A DNA stretch of 11,164 nucleotides from Thermoleophilia bacterium (GTDB lineage: Bacteria > Actinomycetota > Thermoleophilia > Gaiellales > SKUG01), in the NCBI GenBank assembly GCA_020438525.1, contig JAGQUL010000329.1, positions 1,325 through 12,488 on the forward strand, in the 5' to 3' direction. The notes beneath the pieces are model-generated. The model was not told the DNA's origin. It worked only from the letters and a program-made list of their open reading frames with translations, and ran no database searches. Shown here piece by piece: positions 1 to 5,401 of the stretch; the first letter of the stretch is position 1; each line of letters begins with the position of its first letter. Both the position numbers and the translations under genes were made by a program.

Positions 1-50
1 TGGCCGCCGGGGATCTGCAGCTTGACTTCCTTGAGGACCTTCTTGGCCAT
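1..50 (-). CDS. rplK: 50S ribosomal protein L11, N-terminal fragment
   Basis: Only the first 16 codons lie in the window; the rest continues past the left edge. They read MAKKVLKEVKLQIPGG, the typical L11 N-terminus. L11 binds 23S rRNA at the GTPase-associated centre of the large subunit. An AAGGAA ribosome binding site sits at 59-64, about 8 bases before the ATG at 48-50. It follows nusG on the same strand after an 82-nt gap, the usual nusG-rplK order. The gap is C/A-rich on the coding strand and I see no hairpin or promoter in it. Confidence 0.93.
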   Translation of the reverse strand, partial: MAKKVLKEVKLQIPGG

Positions 51-132
51 GATCTTCGTTCCTTGGGGCGTTCGGGGTGGTGGTGGCGCGCGGCGGGCAT
101 GCCGTGCGGCCGGGGGTGTGTTGCGTGGTGGT

Positions 133-696
133 CTAGACCTTCTGCACCTGGTCGTAGGGCAGCTCGACCGGTACCTGTCGCTCGAAGATCGAGACGAGCA
201 CCTTGAGCTTCTGCTGCTCGACGTTGATCTCGGTGATCTCGCCGTCGAAGTCGCTGAGCGGTCCGCTCATCACCTTCACGATCTCGCCGAGCTCGAACAG
301 GATCTCCGGCTTCGCCTTCTCCTCGACCGGCGCCTGCGTGGTGGGCTGCTCGGGCGCTGCGGAGCTGACGAGCTTGGCGAGCTCGGCGCGACTGAGCGGC
401 ACGGGCTCGCCCTGTGGACCGACGAAGTTCGTCACGCCCGGCGTGTCGCGAACGAGCAGGCGGGCGTTCTTGTTGTCCATGTTCATGTGGACGAGCAGGT
501 ACCCGGGCAGCGTGCGCTGCTCCTTGGTGACCTTCTTGCCGTCCTTGTCGGTCTCCGTGACCATCTCGGTCGGCACCACGACATCACGAAGCGCGAAGCG
601 AACGTCCTCGGGCGCAGACTTGAAGCGCTGCATGAGGTTGGCTTCGACCTTCTTCTCGTGGCCGGAATACGTGTTGATGACATACCAGTTGTACAC
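133..696 (-). CDS. nusG: transcription termination/antitermination factor NusG
   Basis: This 187-residue protein binds RNA polymerase through its NGN domain and modulates elongation, pausing and Rho action; its KOW domain contacts Rho or ribosomal protein S10. The NGN domain (about residues 1-110) opens with NWYVINTYSGHEKKVEANL and contains LPGYLLV at 63-69. The KOW domain begins near FELGEIVKVMSGPLSDFDG (134-152). Between them lies a linker of about 24 residues rich in A, P, E, T and Q (111-134). I chose the GTG at 694-696 because YNWYVI is the family N-terminus and GGGAG lies 5 bases upstream. A longer in-frame reading exists upstream but overlaps secE and looks non-coding. The gene starts 8 nt after the secE stop, so the two are probably translated together. 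Confidence 0.96.
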   Translation of the reverse strand: MYNWYVINTYSGHEKKVEANLMQRFKSAPEDVRFALRDVVVPTEMVTETDKDGKKVTKEQRTLPGYLLVHMNMDNKNARLLVRDTPGVTNFVGPQGEPVPLSRAELAKLVSSAAPEQPTTQAPVEEKAKPEILFELGEIVKVMSGPLSDFDGEITEINVEQQKLKVLVSIFERQVPVELPYDQVQKV

Positions 697-704
697 GGTG
701 CTCC

Positions 705-965
705 CTAGCCGAGGAGGTGGTTGAGCTGCTTGACGAGCCGAACGGCGACCTGGTCGACCGCACTGACGTAGGCGGCGAACACTGCGGTCACCACGCCCAC
801 GACGAGCGTGCCCTGGGCGACCTGGTCGCGCGTGGGCCACTGGACCTTGCGCAGCTCGGCCCACGACTCGCGCAGGAATCGTCGGGCACCCATGCGCTGC
901 CCGCCCGAGGGCGGGACGGGGCCGCTGCCGCGACCGGTACCTGCGCTTCCGGCAGCCTTCGCCAC
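705..965 (-). CDS. secE: preprotein translocase subunit SecE
   Basis: SecE is the small essential subunit of the SecYEG translocon and clamps SecY in the membrane. The 86-residue product has a Gly/Pro-rich N-terminal tail (1-25), an amphipathic helix with the hallmark ELRKVQWPTRDQV (37-49), and one membrane span at about 53-75, as expected for the single-span form. I chose the GTG at 963-965 because AAGGAG lies just upstream, inside the end of rpmG. It starts one base after the rpmG stop (TGA-C-GTG), which suggests translational coupling. An in-frame ATG at residue 25 would give a shorter protein beginning MGARRFLRESW; the ribosome binding site favours the longer form. Confidence 0.94.
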   Translation of the reverse strand: MAKAAGSAGTGRGSGPVPPSGGQRMGARRFLRESWAELRKVQWPTRDQVAQGTLVVGVVTAVFAAYVSAVDQVAVRLVKQLNHLLG

Positions 966-966
966 G

Positions 967-1131
967 TCAGCGGGTCTCCTTGTGCGCGGTGTGCTTCCCA
1001 CACCAGCGGCAGTACTTGGAGAACTCGACGCGATCCGGATGGTTGCGCTTGTTCTTCTGGGTCTCGTAGTTGCGTCGCTTGCATTCGGGGCAAGCGAGCG
1101 TGATCTTCTGGCGAACGGTGTTCTTGGCCAT
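967..1131 (-). CDS. rpmG: 50S ribosomal protein L33, zinc-binding type
   Basis: The 54-residue product has the typical L33 length and sequence: [17 protein letters not shown] at the start, [19 protein letters not shown] in the middle and HKETR at the end. C14, C17, C41 and C44 form the zinc-ribbon set (CPEC and CRWC), so this is the C+ form that needs zinc. L33 belongs to the large subunit near the E site. The ATG at 1129-1131 is preceded by AGGAG at 1144-1148, with a spacing of about 12 bases. It is the first gene of rpmG-secE-nusG-rplK in this window. No tRNA gene separates it from secE. Confidence 0.96.
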   Translation of the reverse strand: MAKNTVRQKITLACPECKRRNYETQKNKRNHPDRVEFSKYCRWCGKHTAHKETR

Positions 1132-1167
1132 GCTGTCGCACGTCTCCTGAGGAGGGAATTCCGCGGA

Positions 1168-1176
1168 AGGCTACCA
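1168..1176 (-). promoter_or_regulatory. candidate extended -10 promoter for rpmG-secE-nusG
   Basis: On the minus strand this reads TGGTAGCCT, matching the extended -10 pattern TGnTAnnnT. I see no good -35 hexamer at the usual distance. Transcription would begin near 1161, giving a leader of about 30 nt that contains the AGGAG site of rpmG. A GC-rich 6-bp hairpin (CGGTGC/GCACCG, 1189-1205) lies just upstream of it. Confidence 0.35.
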
Positions 1177-1339
1177 GATCGTGGTGGCCGGTGCGCCGGG
1201 CACCGATTCCACACGCCCGCATGCCGCAACGCCCGTCGGGCAGCGGTCGCCCGAAGTGCCGCGCAACGGTCGCCCGTGTCGCCTCACCCGCTACTTCCAC
1301 ACGTTTGTGCGGCAGTGATCTGGCCGCGCATGAGTTCGC

Positions 1340-1525
1340 TCAGGCGTCGAGCGCTGCCTGCACGACGCGAGCGGGCACGAACAGCTTGCAGTGCGGGCAC
1401 TTGGCACCCTGCAGCCGCGGTGGCTGCGTGGCATCGACCGCGGGGGCGAACTGCTTCTTGCAGTGCGGACAGCCAAGCGTTGCGCTTGCGCCGGCGGCGG
1501 GTCGATCCAGGGTTGCGCTGCTCAC
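1340..1525 (-). CDS. small zinc-knuckle protein, function unknown
   Basis: The 61-residue product contains two CPHCK knuckles (C19/C22 and C43/C46) separated by 20 residues, ending in CPHCKLFVPARVVQAALDA. Four cysteines in this spacing should bind one zinc as a zinc ribbon. I do not recognise the specific family; such small ribbons bind nucleic acid or protein. I chose the GTG at 1523-1525 because AAGGAAGG (1532-1539) lies about 7 bases upstream. A longer reading to an ATG at 1612 would start upstream of the predicted transcript start. It lies 208 bp upstream of rpmG on the same strand, with its own promoter and a 5'-leader hairpin. It has no signal peptide or membrane segment, so it is probably cytoplasmic. 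Confidence 0.75.
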   Translation of the reverse strand: MSSATLDRPAAGASATLGCPHCKKQFAPAVDATQPPRLQGAKCPHCKLFVPARVVQAALDA

Positions 1526-1551
1526 GAAGTGCCTTCCTTGCCTGTCGTTCG

Positions 1552-1573
1552 AGCACCGCGTCATGACGGTGCT
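1552..1573 (-). promoter_or_regulatory. inverted repeat in the leader of the zinc-knuckle gene
   Basis: AGCACCG (1552-1558) and CGGTGCT (1567-1573) are perfect 7-bp arms around an 8-nt loop. If transcription starts near 1577, the hairpin would occupy almost the very 5' end of the mRNA, about 26 nt before the GTG and upstream of its ribosome binding site. It could be an mRNA-stabilising stem-loop or an operator just downstream of the start site. The sequence alone does not decide between these. Confidence 0.45.
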
Positions 1574-1583
1574 TCCGACCCGG

Positions 1584-1612
1584 ATGCTAGTCCGACCTGC
1601 GCCTTGTCGCAA
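1584..1612 (-). promoter_or_regulatory. sigma-70-type promoter for the zinc-knuckle gene
   Basis: On the minus strand a TTGCGA -35 (1607-1612) and a TAGCAT -10 (1584-1589) are separated by exactly 17 bp, each matching 4 of 6 consensus bases. The predicted start is near 1577, giving a leader of about 52 nt for the gene starting at 1525. Confidence 0.55.
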
Positions 1613-1728
1613 GGCGGCATGATCGTTAGACCATCAGGTCGCGGGGATGATGCACGCCATGTTCGCGCGCCACGCCCCGACTCCTGCCTGATTCAGTGCA
1701 CGTCCGACTCGCTGCTTCGTACCCGCAC

Positions 1729-1752
1729 CGGCGCACCCATCGGCGCACCCAT
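1729..1752. repeat. two tandem copies of a 12-bp unit
   Basis: CGGCGCACCCAT occurs twice back to back (1729-1740 and 1741-1752) with no mismatch. The preceding bases 1725-1732 read GCACCGGC, the same 8-mer that is tandemly repeated at 1799-1838, so the two blocks look related. Confidence 0.8.
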
Positions 1753-1789
1753 CCGGATTCGGCGCGCGACACCACGCCCCAATCCGGAT
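1751..1789. repeat. pair of ATCCGGAT palindromes forming a 9-bp inverted repeat
   Basis: ATCCGGATT (1751-1759) and AATCCGGAT (1781-1789) are exact inverted copies separated by 21 nt; each also contains the palindrome ATCCGGAT. The pair lies between the two GCACC repeat blocks, 60 to 98 nt downstream of the stop of the minus-strand gene at 1849. It could fold as a hairpin in the 3' end of that transcript or bind a dimeric protein. There is no T-tract to make it a standard terminator. Confidence 0.6.
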
Positions 1790-1798
1790 CACTCACCC

Positions 1799-1838
1799 GC
1801 ACCGGCGCACCGGCGCACCGACGCACCGACGCACCCGC
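1799..1838. repeat. five tandem 8-bp GCACCNRC/GCACCCGC units
   Basis: Five consecutive 8-mers are visible: GCACCGGC twice, GCACCGAC twice, then GCACCCGC. The period of 8 is not a multiple of 3, so the block is unlikely to be coding. It begins ten bases beyond the 3' end of the minus-strand membrane-protein gene. Pairs of identical neighbours suggest expansion by slippage. Confidence 0.75.
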
Positions 1839-1848
1839 GTCAACGGTG

Positions 1849-2457
1849 TCAGTAGATCTCGACGTCGACCGCGGCGCCGGTCGCATTCGCCAGCGCCTGC
1901 GCGGTGCCGAATGCGGAGTACAGTCCGCGGTTGCCGTACGAGTAGCGCGGCGCACGGTAGCCGTAGCCGCGGTAGGTCGGGCGGCGGTAGGAGTTGCGGC
2001 CGGCCTTCTCGCCCTTTGCATAGGCGGTGCTGTAGGCCTGCTCGCGCGCTGCCGCAGTGCGCAGCGCGATCGTCGTCTCCGCGTTCTGCAGCGCCTGCTC
2101 GCGGCCCGATGCCACGCCACGCTCGCGACCGGCGCTGTAGCCCTGTCGCATCGCCGCACCCTGCATCAGGCCGGCCTCGCGGGAGGTCGGCGACGCCTGG
2201 CGGGTCGCGTAGTAGGTGCCGATCAGCGCGACCGCGCCGACGAGGATCACCACGAGCGCCAGCGCGAGTGCCGTGACTGCCGCGCCACCGCTGCGGCGCG
2301 GCTCGGCGTAGACGACCTGCGGCTGCTGCGGCGCGTACGCCATCGCGGGAACCGGCTGCGGCACGACGTGCGTGACCGATCGGACGTGCTGCGGCGCGCG
2401 TGGCGCGGCGGTCTCGACGGTCTCGTTGAGCAGGCTGGTGCTGTACGGGCTGGACAC
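1849..2457 (-). CDS. single-span membrane protein with AxxxG(xxxG)nxxxA helix and Tyr/Arg-rich tail, function unknown
   Basis: The 202-residue product has a Pro/Val/Gln-rich N-terminal region (1-57) ending in RRSGG, one strong hydrophobic segment (about 59-82, VTALALALVVILVGAVALIG), a small-residue helix region (95-155) and a Tyr/Arg-rich segment RRPTYRGYGYRAPRYSYGNRG (158-178). The basic residues before the span suggest an N-in, C-out topology. In 102-122 small residues fall every fourth position: A102, G106, G110, G114, G118, A122. A second run is A137, A141, A145, G149, G153. I chose the GTG at 2455-2457 because AAAGGAA lies 6-7 bases upstream; readings extending further upstream enter the shared control region. 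It is divergent from the gene at 2761, which is also single-span. I recognise no family. Confidence 0.72.
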   Translation of the reverse strand: MSSPYSTSLLNETVETAAPRAPQHVRSVTHVVPQPVPAMAYAPQQPQVVYAEPRRSGGAAVTALALALVVILVGAVALIGTYYATRQASPTSREAGLMQGAAMRQGYSAGRERGVASGREQALQNAETTIALRTAAAREQAYSTAYAKGEKAGRNSYRRPTYRGYGYRAPRYSYGNRGLYSAFGTAQALANATGAAVDVEIY

Positions 2458-2541
2458 GGAGTGGTTCCTTTCGTGGCGGCTCCGCCCGGAATGCTGACGA
2501 GTTCGCGACCTCCGCGTGGCGCATTTGCCCCGTTCGTGGCC

Positions 2542-2553
2542 GCGACCGGTCGC
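2542..2553. promoter_or_regulatory. 12-bp perfect palindrome, possible operator
   Basis: GCGACCGGTCGC is a perfect 12-bp palindrome 85 bp upstream of the minus gene start. In such GC-rich DNA short palindromes are common, so the operator role is only a suggestion from its place between divergent genes. Confidence 0.3.
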
Positions 2554-2595
2554 CCGGCTGGCCCGACAGGGAGACGACGACACCGGCCGCGCGGT

Positions 2596-2643
2596 GGCCG
2601 CATCCGGGGTGCTTCATGCGCCGACCGACGCGCGGATGCGGCC
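2596..2643. promoter_or_regulatory. 11-bp perfect inverted repeat with 26-nt loop
   Basis: GGCCGCATCCG (2596-2606) and CGGATGCGGCC (2633-2643) are exact inverted copies. The arm centres are 37 bp apart, about 3.5 helical turns. It lies near the middle of the divergent control region and upstream of the plus-strand promoter candidate. It could be a two-site operator for one regulator of both genes or a structured leader of the minus-strand transcript. Confidence 0.45.
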
Positions 2644-2672
2644 TCGCCTTCGCGCGAATGTGCACGGAAGGT

Positions 2673-2701
2673 GGGACAGATCGTGGCCCGTTCTCGATAC
2701 A
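2673..2701 (+). promoter_or_regulatory. weak promoter candidate for the gene at 2761
   Basis: GGGACA (2673-2678) and GATACA (2696-2701) are separated by 17 bp. They match 4 of 6 and 3 of 6 consensus bases. Transcription would start near 2708 and give a leader of about 53 nt containing the hairpin at 2719-2737. Confidence 0.3.
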
Positions 2702-2718
2702 CCGGCGAGGAGCGAGTG

Positions 2719-2737
2719 CGTGCCCGGGAGGGGCACG
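2719..2737 (+). promoter_or_regulatory. GC-rich stem-loop in the leader of the gene at 2761
   Basis: CGTGCCC (2719-2725) and GGGCACG (2731-2737) pair perfectly over 7 bp around the loop GGGAG. The stem ends 12 nt before the ribosome binding site GGGAGG, and the loop sequence copies the core of that site. It may stabilise the mRNA or tune ribosome loading. Confidence 0.4.
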
Positions 2738-2760
2738 TGGGTGATACCGGGAGGCTATCC

Positions 2761-3969
2761 ATGAGCGACCAGCACGATCCACGACGTCCGGCTGCGCAGC
2801 CGGCGCCGAATCCGCCGCGCGGGTTCAGTGCGCCACGGCTCGAGCTGCCACGGTTCCAGTTCAGTCCGACGACCACGCTGGATCGGTCGCGCCCGCAGAC
2901 GCCGGCGACGCCCCAGGCTGCCGCCCCGCAGCACCCGCACGTGCAGTACCAGGCGGCACCCGCGCCAACGCCATCGCCTGCACCGGCACGAAGCCTCTTC
3001 GCCCATCCGCACTCGACCCGACAGGCGGCACCCGCGTACGCGCCGGCTTCGACGCCTGCCTACCAGCACACCGCGACCGCGATGGCGCAGCCGGTTGCCG
3101 TCGCCGCACCCGCACCCGCCCCTGCTCCCACCGCTGCCCCTGCACCGATCGTTGCCCGCCCCGAGCCGGTCCGCTCGCGGATCCCGAACATGAGCGCCAC
3201 GAGCCCGGCGAGCGTCGGCTGGTCGATGCCCGCGGCCGAGGACAAGACGCTCCTGCAGAAGATCACGCCGATCCACATGGGCGTGTTCCTGGTGCTCGTG
3301 GTGATGATGATGGTCGTGACCGCCGGCCCGTCGTCGATGCACGCAACGCCCACGCGACTGCCGGCCCTCGTGAGCGGCGGCGGCACCGCCGACGGCATCC
3401 CGATGCAGCCTCGCGCCGGGGTGGTCGCCGTGAACGGCGCCGCGAACGCCGGCGCGCCGAAGGCTCGCGCGGGAACCGCTGCCGCGCCACGCGCCGCGGG
3501 CAGGAGTCCTCGGGCCGCCGTGCCAAGGGCGCGCACGCTCCGGGTGGGTTCGGCGAGCGTGCCGGCCCGCGTCCACGCCGGCGGCATCCCGTCACCAGCT
3601 GCGGCAGCGAACCTCGCGATCTCCGGTGGTGGACGAGTGGGCGCCGGCCAGACCGGCGCCGTTCGCATGAACGGGATCCCGTCCCCGGCGGCCGCGGCGC
3701 AGCTCGGACCGCAGAAGCTCCCGTTCAAGCCAAGCGACGGCGTGACCCTGCCGCGCACGGTCGGCGAGCGCGACAGCCACGCGATCGACACGCACTACAG
3801 CGCGGCGTCGCTGCCGATGGAGGAGCCGGCTGCGCCGGTCATGACCCCCGGCCAGTCGTCTGCCTACTCGGAGCGACAGGTGACGCTCAACGAGCTCACC
3901 GGCGGCACGTCGTCGGCCAACCCGTTGCCGGCATCGCCCGCAGCGGGCGGCTACGCGAACGCCTACTGA
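2761..3969 (+). CDS. Pro/Ala-rich single-span membrane protein, function unknown
   Basis: The 402-residue product has three parts. Residues 1-165 form a disordered Pro/Ala/Gln-rich cytoplasmic region with runs such as APAPAPAPTAAPAP. One hydrophobic span lies at about 170-188 (IHMGVFLVLVVMMMVVTAG). Residues 190-402 form an Ala/Gly-rich outer region. That region holds two near-identical segments, GGIPSPAAAANL (274-285) and NGIPSPAAAAQL (304-315), 30 residues apart, and a third GIP at 212. It ends GGYANAY. The ATG at 2761 has GGGAGG six bases upstream; the reading frame stays open far upstream but has no other start with a ribosome binding site. It is divergent from another single-span protein, with which it may share regulation. 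I recognise no domain; a cell-envelope structural role is possible. Confidence 0.75.
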   Translation: MSDQHDPRRPAAQPAPNPPRGFSAPRLELPRFQFSPTTTLDRSRPQTPATPQAAAPQHPHVQYQAAPAPTPSPAPARSLFAHPHSTRQAAPAYAPASTPAYQHTATAMAQPVAVAAPAPAPAPTAAPAPIVARPEPVRSRIPNMSATSPASVGWSMPAAEDKTLLQKITPIHMGVFLVLVVMMMVVTAGPSSMHATPTRLPALVSGGGTADGIPMQPRAGVVAVNGAANAGAPKARAGTAAAPRAAGRSPRAAVPRARTLRVGSASVPARVHAGGIPSPAAAANLAISGGGRVGAGQTGAVRMNGIPSPAAAAQLGPQKLPFKPSDGVTLPRTVGERDSHAIDTHYSAASLPMEEPAAPVMTPGQSSAYSERQVTLNELTGGTSSANPLPASPAAGGYANAY

Positions 3970-4001
3970 CTTCGAGATCGTCGGCCCCACCAGCTGAATT
4001 C

Positions 4002-4023
4002 GGAGCGGGTCGAGCACCCGTCC
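4002..4023 (+). terminator. possible hairpin terminator after the gene at 2761
   Basis: GGA-G-CGGGT (4002-4010) can pair with ACCCGTCC (4016-4023) as an 8-bp stem with one bulged G and loop CGAGC, 33 nt past the stop. No T-tract follows, so it is not a standard Rho-independent terminator. Confidence 0.3.
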
Positions 4024-4050
4024 AGCGCCGGGAATCGGCACCACACCTGC

Positions 4051-4056
4051 GATACT
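4051..4056 (+). promoter_or_regulatory. -10-like element just before the first glycosyltransferase
   Basis: GATACT matches the -10 consensus at 4 of 6 positions and ends 10 nt before the GTG at 4067. No ribosome binding site is visible in between, so the gene may have a very short leader or none. I see no -35 hexamer. Confidence 0.3.
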
Positions 4057-4066
4057 TGGCAGCGTC

Positions 4067-5401
4067 GTGAACGTGCTCTACCTGCATCAGCACTTCGCCA
4101 CGCGCGCGGGCGCCGGCGGAACGAGGTCCTGGGAGTTCTCCCGGCGACTGATGGATCGCGGGCACGACGTGACGATGGTCGCGCAGGTGCGGCGCGGAGG
4201 CGGCGTGTCCAGGCGCGGCCGGCACGAGGTCGACGGCATCCACCTGATCCTGCTCGGCGGCTACTACACCAACCACCTCGCCAACTGGCGCCGTGCCTGG
4301 CAGTTCATCCGCGTGATGCTGCGCGCGTGCTTCCTGCGCAACCTGCCCGCGCGACCCGACGTGGTGGTCGCCTCCTCGACCCCGCTCACGATCGGCGTGC
4401 CCGGCTGGATCCTCGCGCGCCGGTTCGGGGTGCCGTTCGTGTTCGAGATCCGTGACCTGTGGCCCGAGGCGCCGATCCAGCTCGGCGTGCTGCGCAACCG
4501 CTTTCTGCAGCGCGTGGCACACCGCCTGGAGCGGTTCCTGTACCGACGCAGCGACGCGATCATCCCGCTCAGCCCCGGGATGGAGGACGGCGTGCTCGCC
4601 GCCGGGGCCGACCCCGCGAAGGTCGTGACGATCCCCAATGCGAGCGACACCGACCTGTTCGACCCGGCCGTCCGCGATCGCGCGCTGCTCGACCGGTTCG
4701 ACGTGGGCGATCGCTTCGTGGCGGTGCACGCCGGGATGATGGGTCCGGCGAACGGGCTCGACTACGTGCTCGAGGCGGCGCGCGTGCTGCACGAGCGCGG
4801 CGACGACTCGATCCGCATCCTGGTGATCGGCGAGGGCGGCACGCGCCAGCGCCTGATCGAGCGAGCCACGGAGCTCGGGCTCACGAACATCGACTTCCCG
4901 GGGTCGGTCGTGAAGCAGGAGCTCGGCGCGATCGTGTCGAGCTGCGACGCCGGTATCGTGAGCTTCGCCGACTTCCCGGTGCTCGCCACCAACTCCCCGA
5001 ACAAGCTCTTCGATGCCCTCGCCGCGGGCCTGCCGTGCGTCGTCAACTCGAACGGCTGGACGCGCCCGCTCGTCGTCGATCACGACGCCGGTGCCTATGC
5101 CGACGTGCGTGATCCGGCCCAGCTCGCCGACGAGCTGCAGCGCCTGCAGCGCGACCCGAAGCTGCGGGCGCGCCAAGGCGCGAATGCACGTCGGCTCGCC
5201 GAGCAGGTGTTCGCGCGAGATCGTCTCGCCGCCCGCTTCTGCGACGTGCTCGAACACGTCGCCGGCACGCCGCGCAACGCCAACCGCGTGCTGCCGGCAT
5301 CCCTTCGCGAGCCACTGGTTCCGGCCGCCGGCGTGCCGCTGGTCGATGCCGAAGCGGCGTCGTCGTCGCCCGCCTCGAGCACGGGCGCTGCCACCCCATG
5401 A
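4067..5401 (+). CDS. GT4-type glycosyltransferase, WbuB-like
   Basis: The 444-residue protein is a GT-B fold, retaining glycosyltransferase of the kind that builds surface polysaccharide from nucleotide sugars. It opens with MNVLYLHQHFATRAGAGGTR, where GGTR (17-20) is the N-domain loop, and carries FEIRDLWPEAPIQLG (126-140), typical of the WbuB branch. The C-domain has FVAVHAGMMGPANGLDYVLEA (217-237), ILVIGEGG (251-258) and SPNKLFDALAAGLPCVV (310-326), the nucleotide-sugar motif. The last 35-40 residues are a low-complexity Ala/Ser/Pro tail beyond the usual family end of about 400. The GTG at 4067 fits the family N-terminus, but no ribosome binding site precedes it. Its stop overlaps the next gene (ATGA). 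Sugar and acceptor cannot be read from the sequence. Confidence 0.92.
   Translation: MNVLYLHQHFATRAGAGGTRSWEFSRRLMDRGHDVTMVAQVRRGGGVSRRGRHEVDGIHLILLGGYYTNHLANWRRAWQFIRVMLRACFLRNLPARPDVVVASSTPLTIGVPGWILARRFGVPFVFEIRDLWPEAPIQLGVLRNRFLQRVAHRLERFLYRRSDAIIPLSPGMEDGVLAAGADPAKVVTIPNASDTDLFDPAVRDRALLDRFDVGDRFVAVHAGMMGPANGLDYVLEAARVLHERGDDSIRILVIGEGGTRQRLIERATELGLTNIDFPGSVVKQELGAIVSSCDAGIVSFADFPVLATNSPNKLFDALAAGLPCVVNSNGWTRPLVVDHDAGAYADVRDPAQLADELQRLQRDPKLRARQGANARRLAEQVFARDRLAARFCDVLEHVAGTPRNANRVLPASLREPLVPAAGVPLVDAEAASSSPASSTGAATP

Larger units (their letters stand above)
1526..1848. other. 323-bp non-coding region with promoter, hairpin and short repeats
   Basis: This gap lies between the GTG of the zinc-knuckle gene and the stop of the next minus-strand gene. 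From left to right it holds a ribosome binding site, a 7-bp inverted repeat, a -10/-35 promoter for the zinc-knuckle gene, a stretch at 1613-1720 with nothing I can name, and then a block of short GCACC-type repeats around two ATCCGGAT palindromes (1721-1840). Open frames crossing it are arginine/threonine/histidine repeat translations of that block and are not convincing genes. Confidence 0.7.
2458..2760. other. 303-bp divergent control region between two membrane-protein genes
   Basis: This stretch separates the minus-strand gene starting at 2457 from the plus-strand gene starting at 2761. It contains, in order, the AAAGGAA ribosome binding site of the minus gene, a 12-bp palindrome (2542-2553), an 11-bp inverted repeat (2596-2643), a weak plus-strand promoter (2673-2701), a GC-rich hairpin (2719-2737) and the GGGAGG ribosome binding site (2749-2754). 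I could not find a convincing promoter for the minus gene. Open frames that cross it on either strand lack a start with a ribosome binding site. Confidence 0.6.

Noticed and set aside
1298..1310. Possible terminator hairpin CACA-CGTT-TGTG after the zinc-knuckle gene
   Set aside because: Stem of only four base pairs and no T-tract.
1132..1339. tRNA gene near rpmG, as found in many bacteria
   Set aside because: No T-loop signature or cloverleaf-like pairing is visible on either strand; rpmG and secE are one base apart.
1721..1840. CRISPR array
   Set aside because: The repeats are 8 and 12 bp, directly tandem with no unique spacers, and no cas gene is present.
1696..2760. Upstream in-frame extension of the 402-residue protein to give 757 residues
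   Set aside because: The extension runs through a short-repeat block and antisense to another gene; the ATG at 2761 has a well-spaced GGGAGG.
3060..3791. 243-codon minus-strand frame inside the Pro/Ala-rich gene
   Set aside because: It has no ribosome binding site, and the plus-strand frame has the better third-position GC pattern and start.
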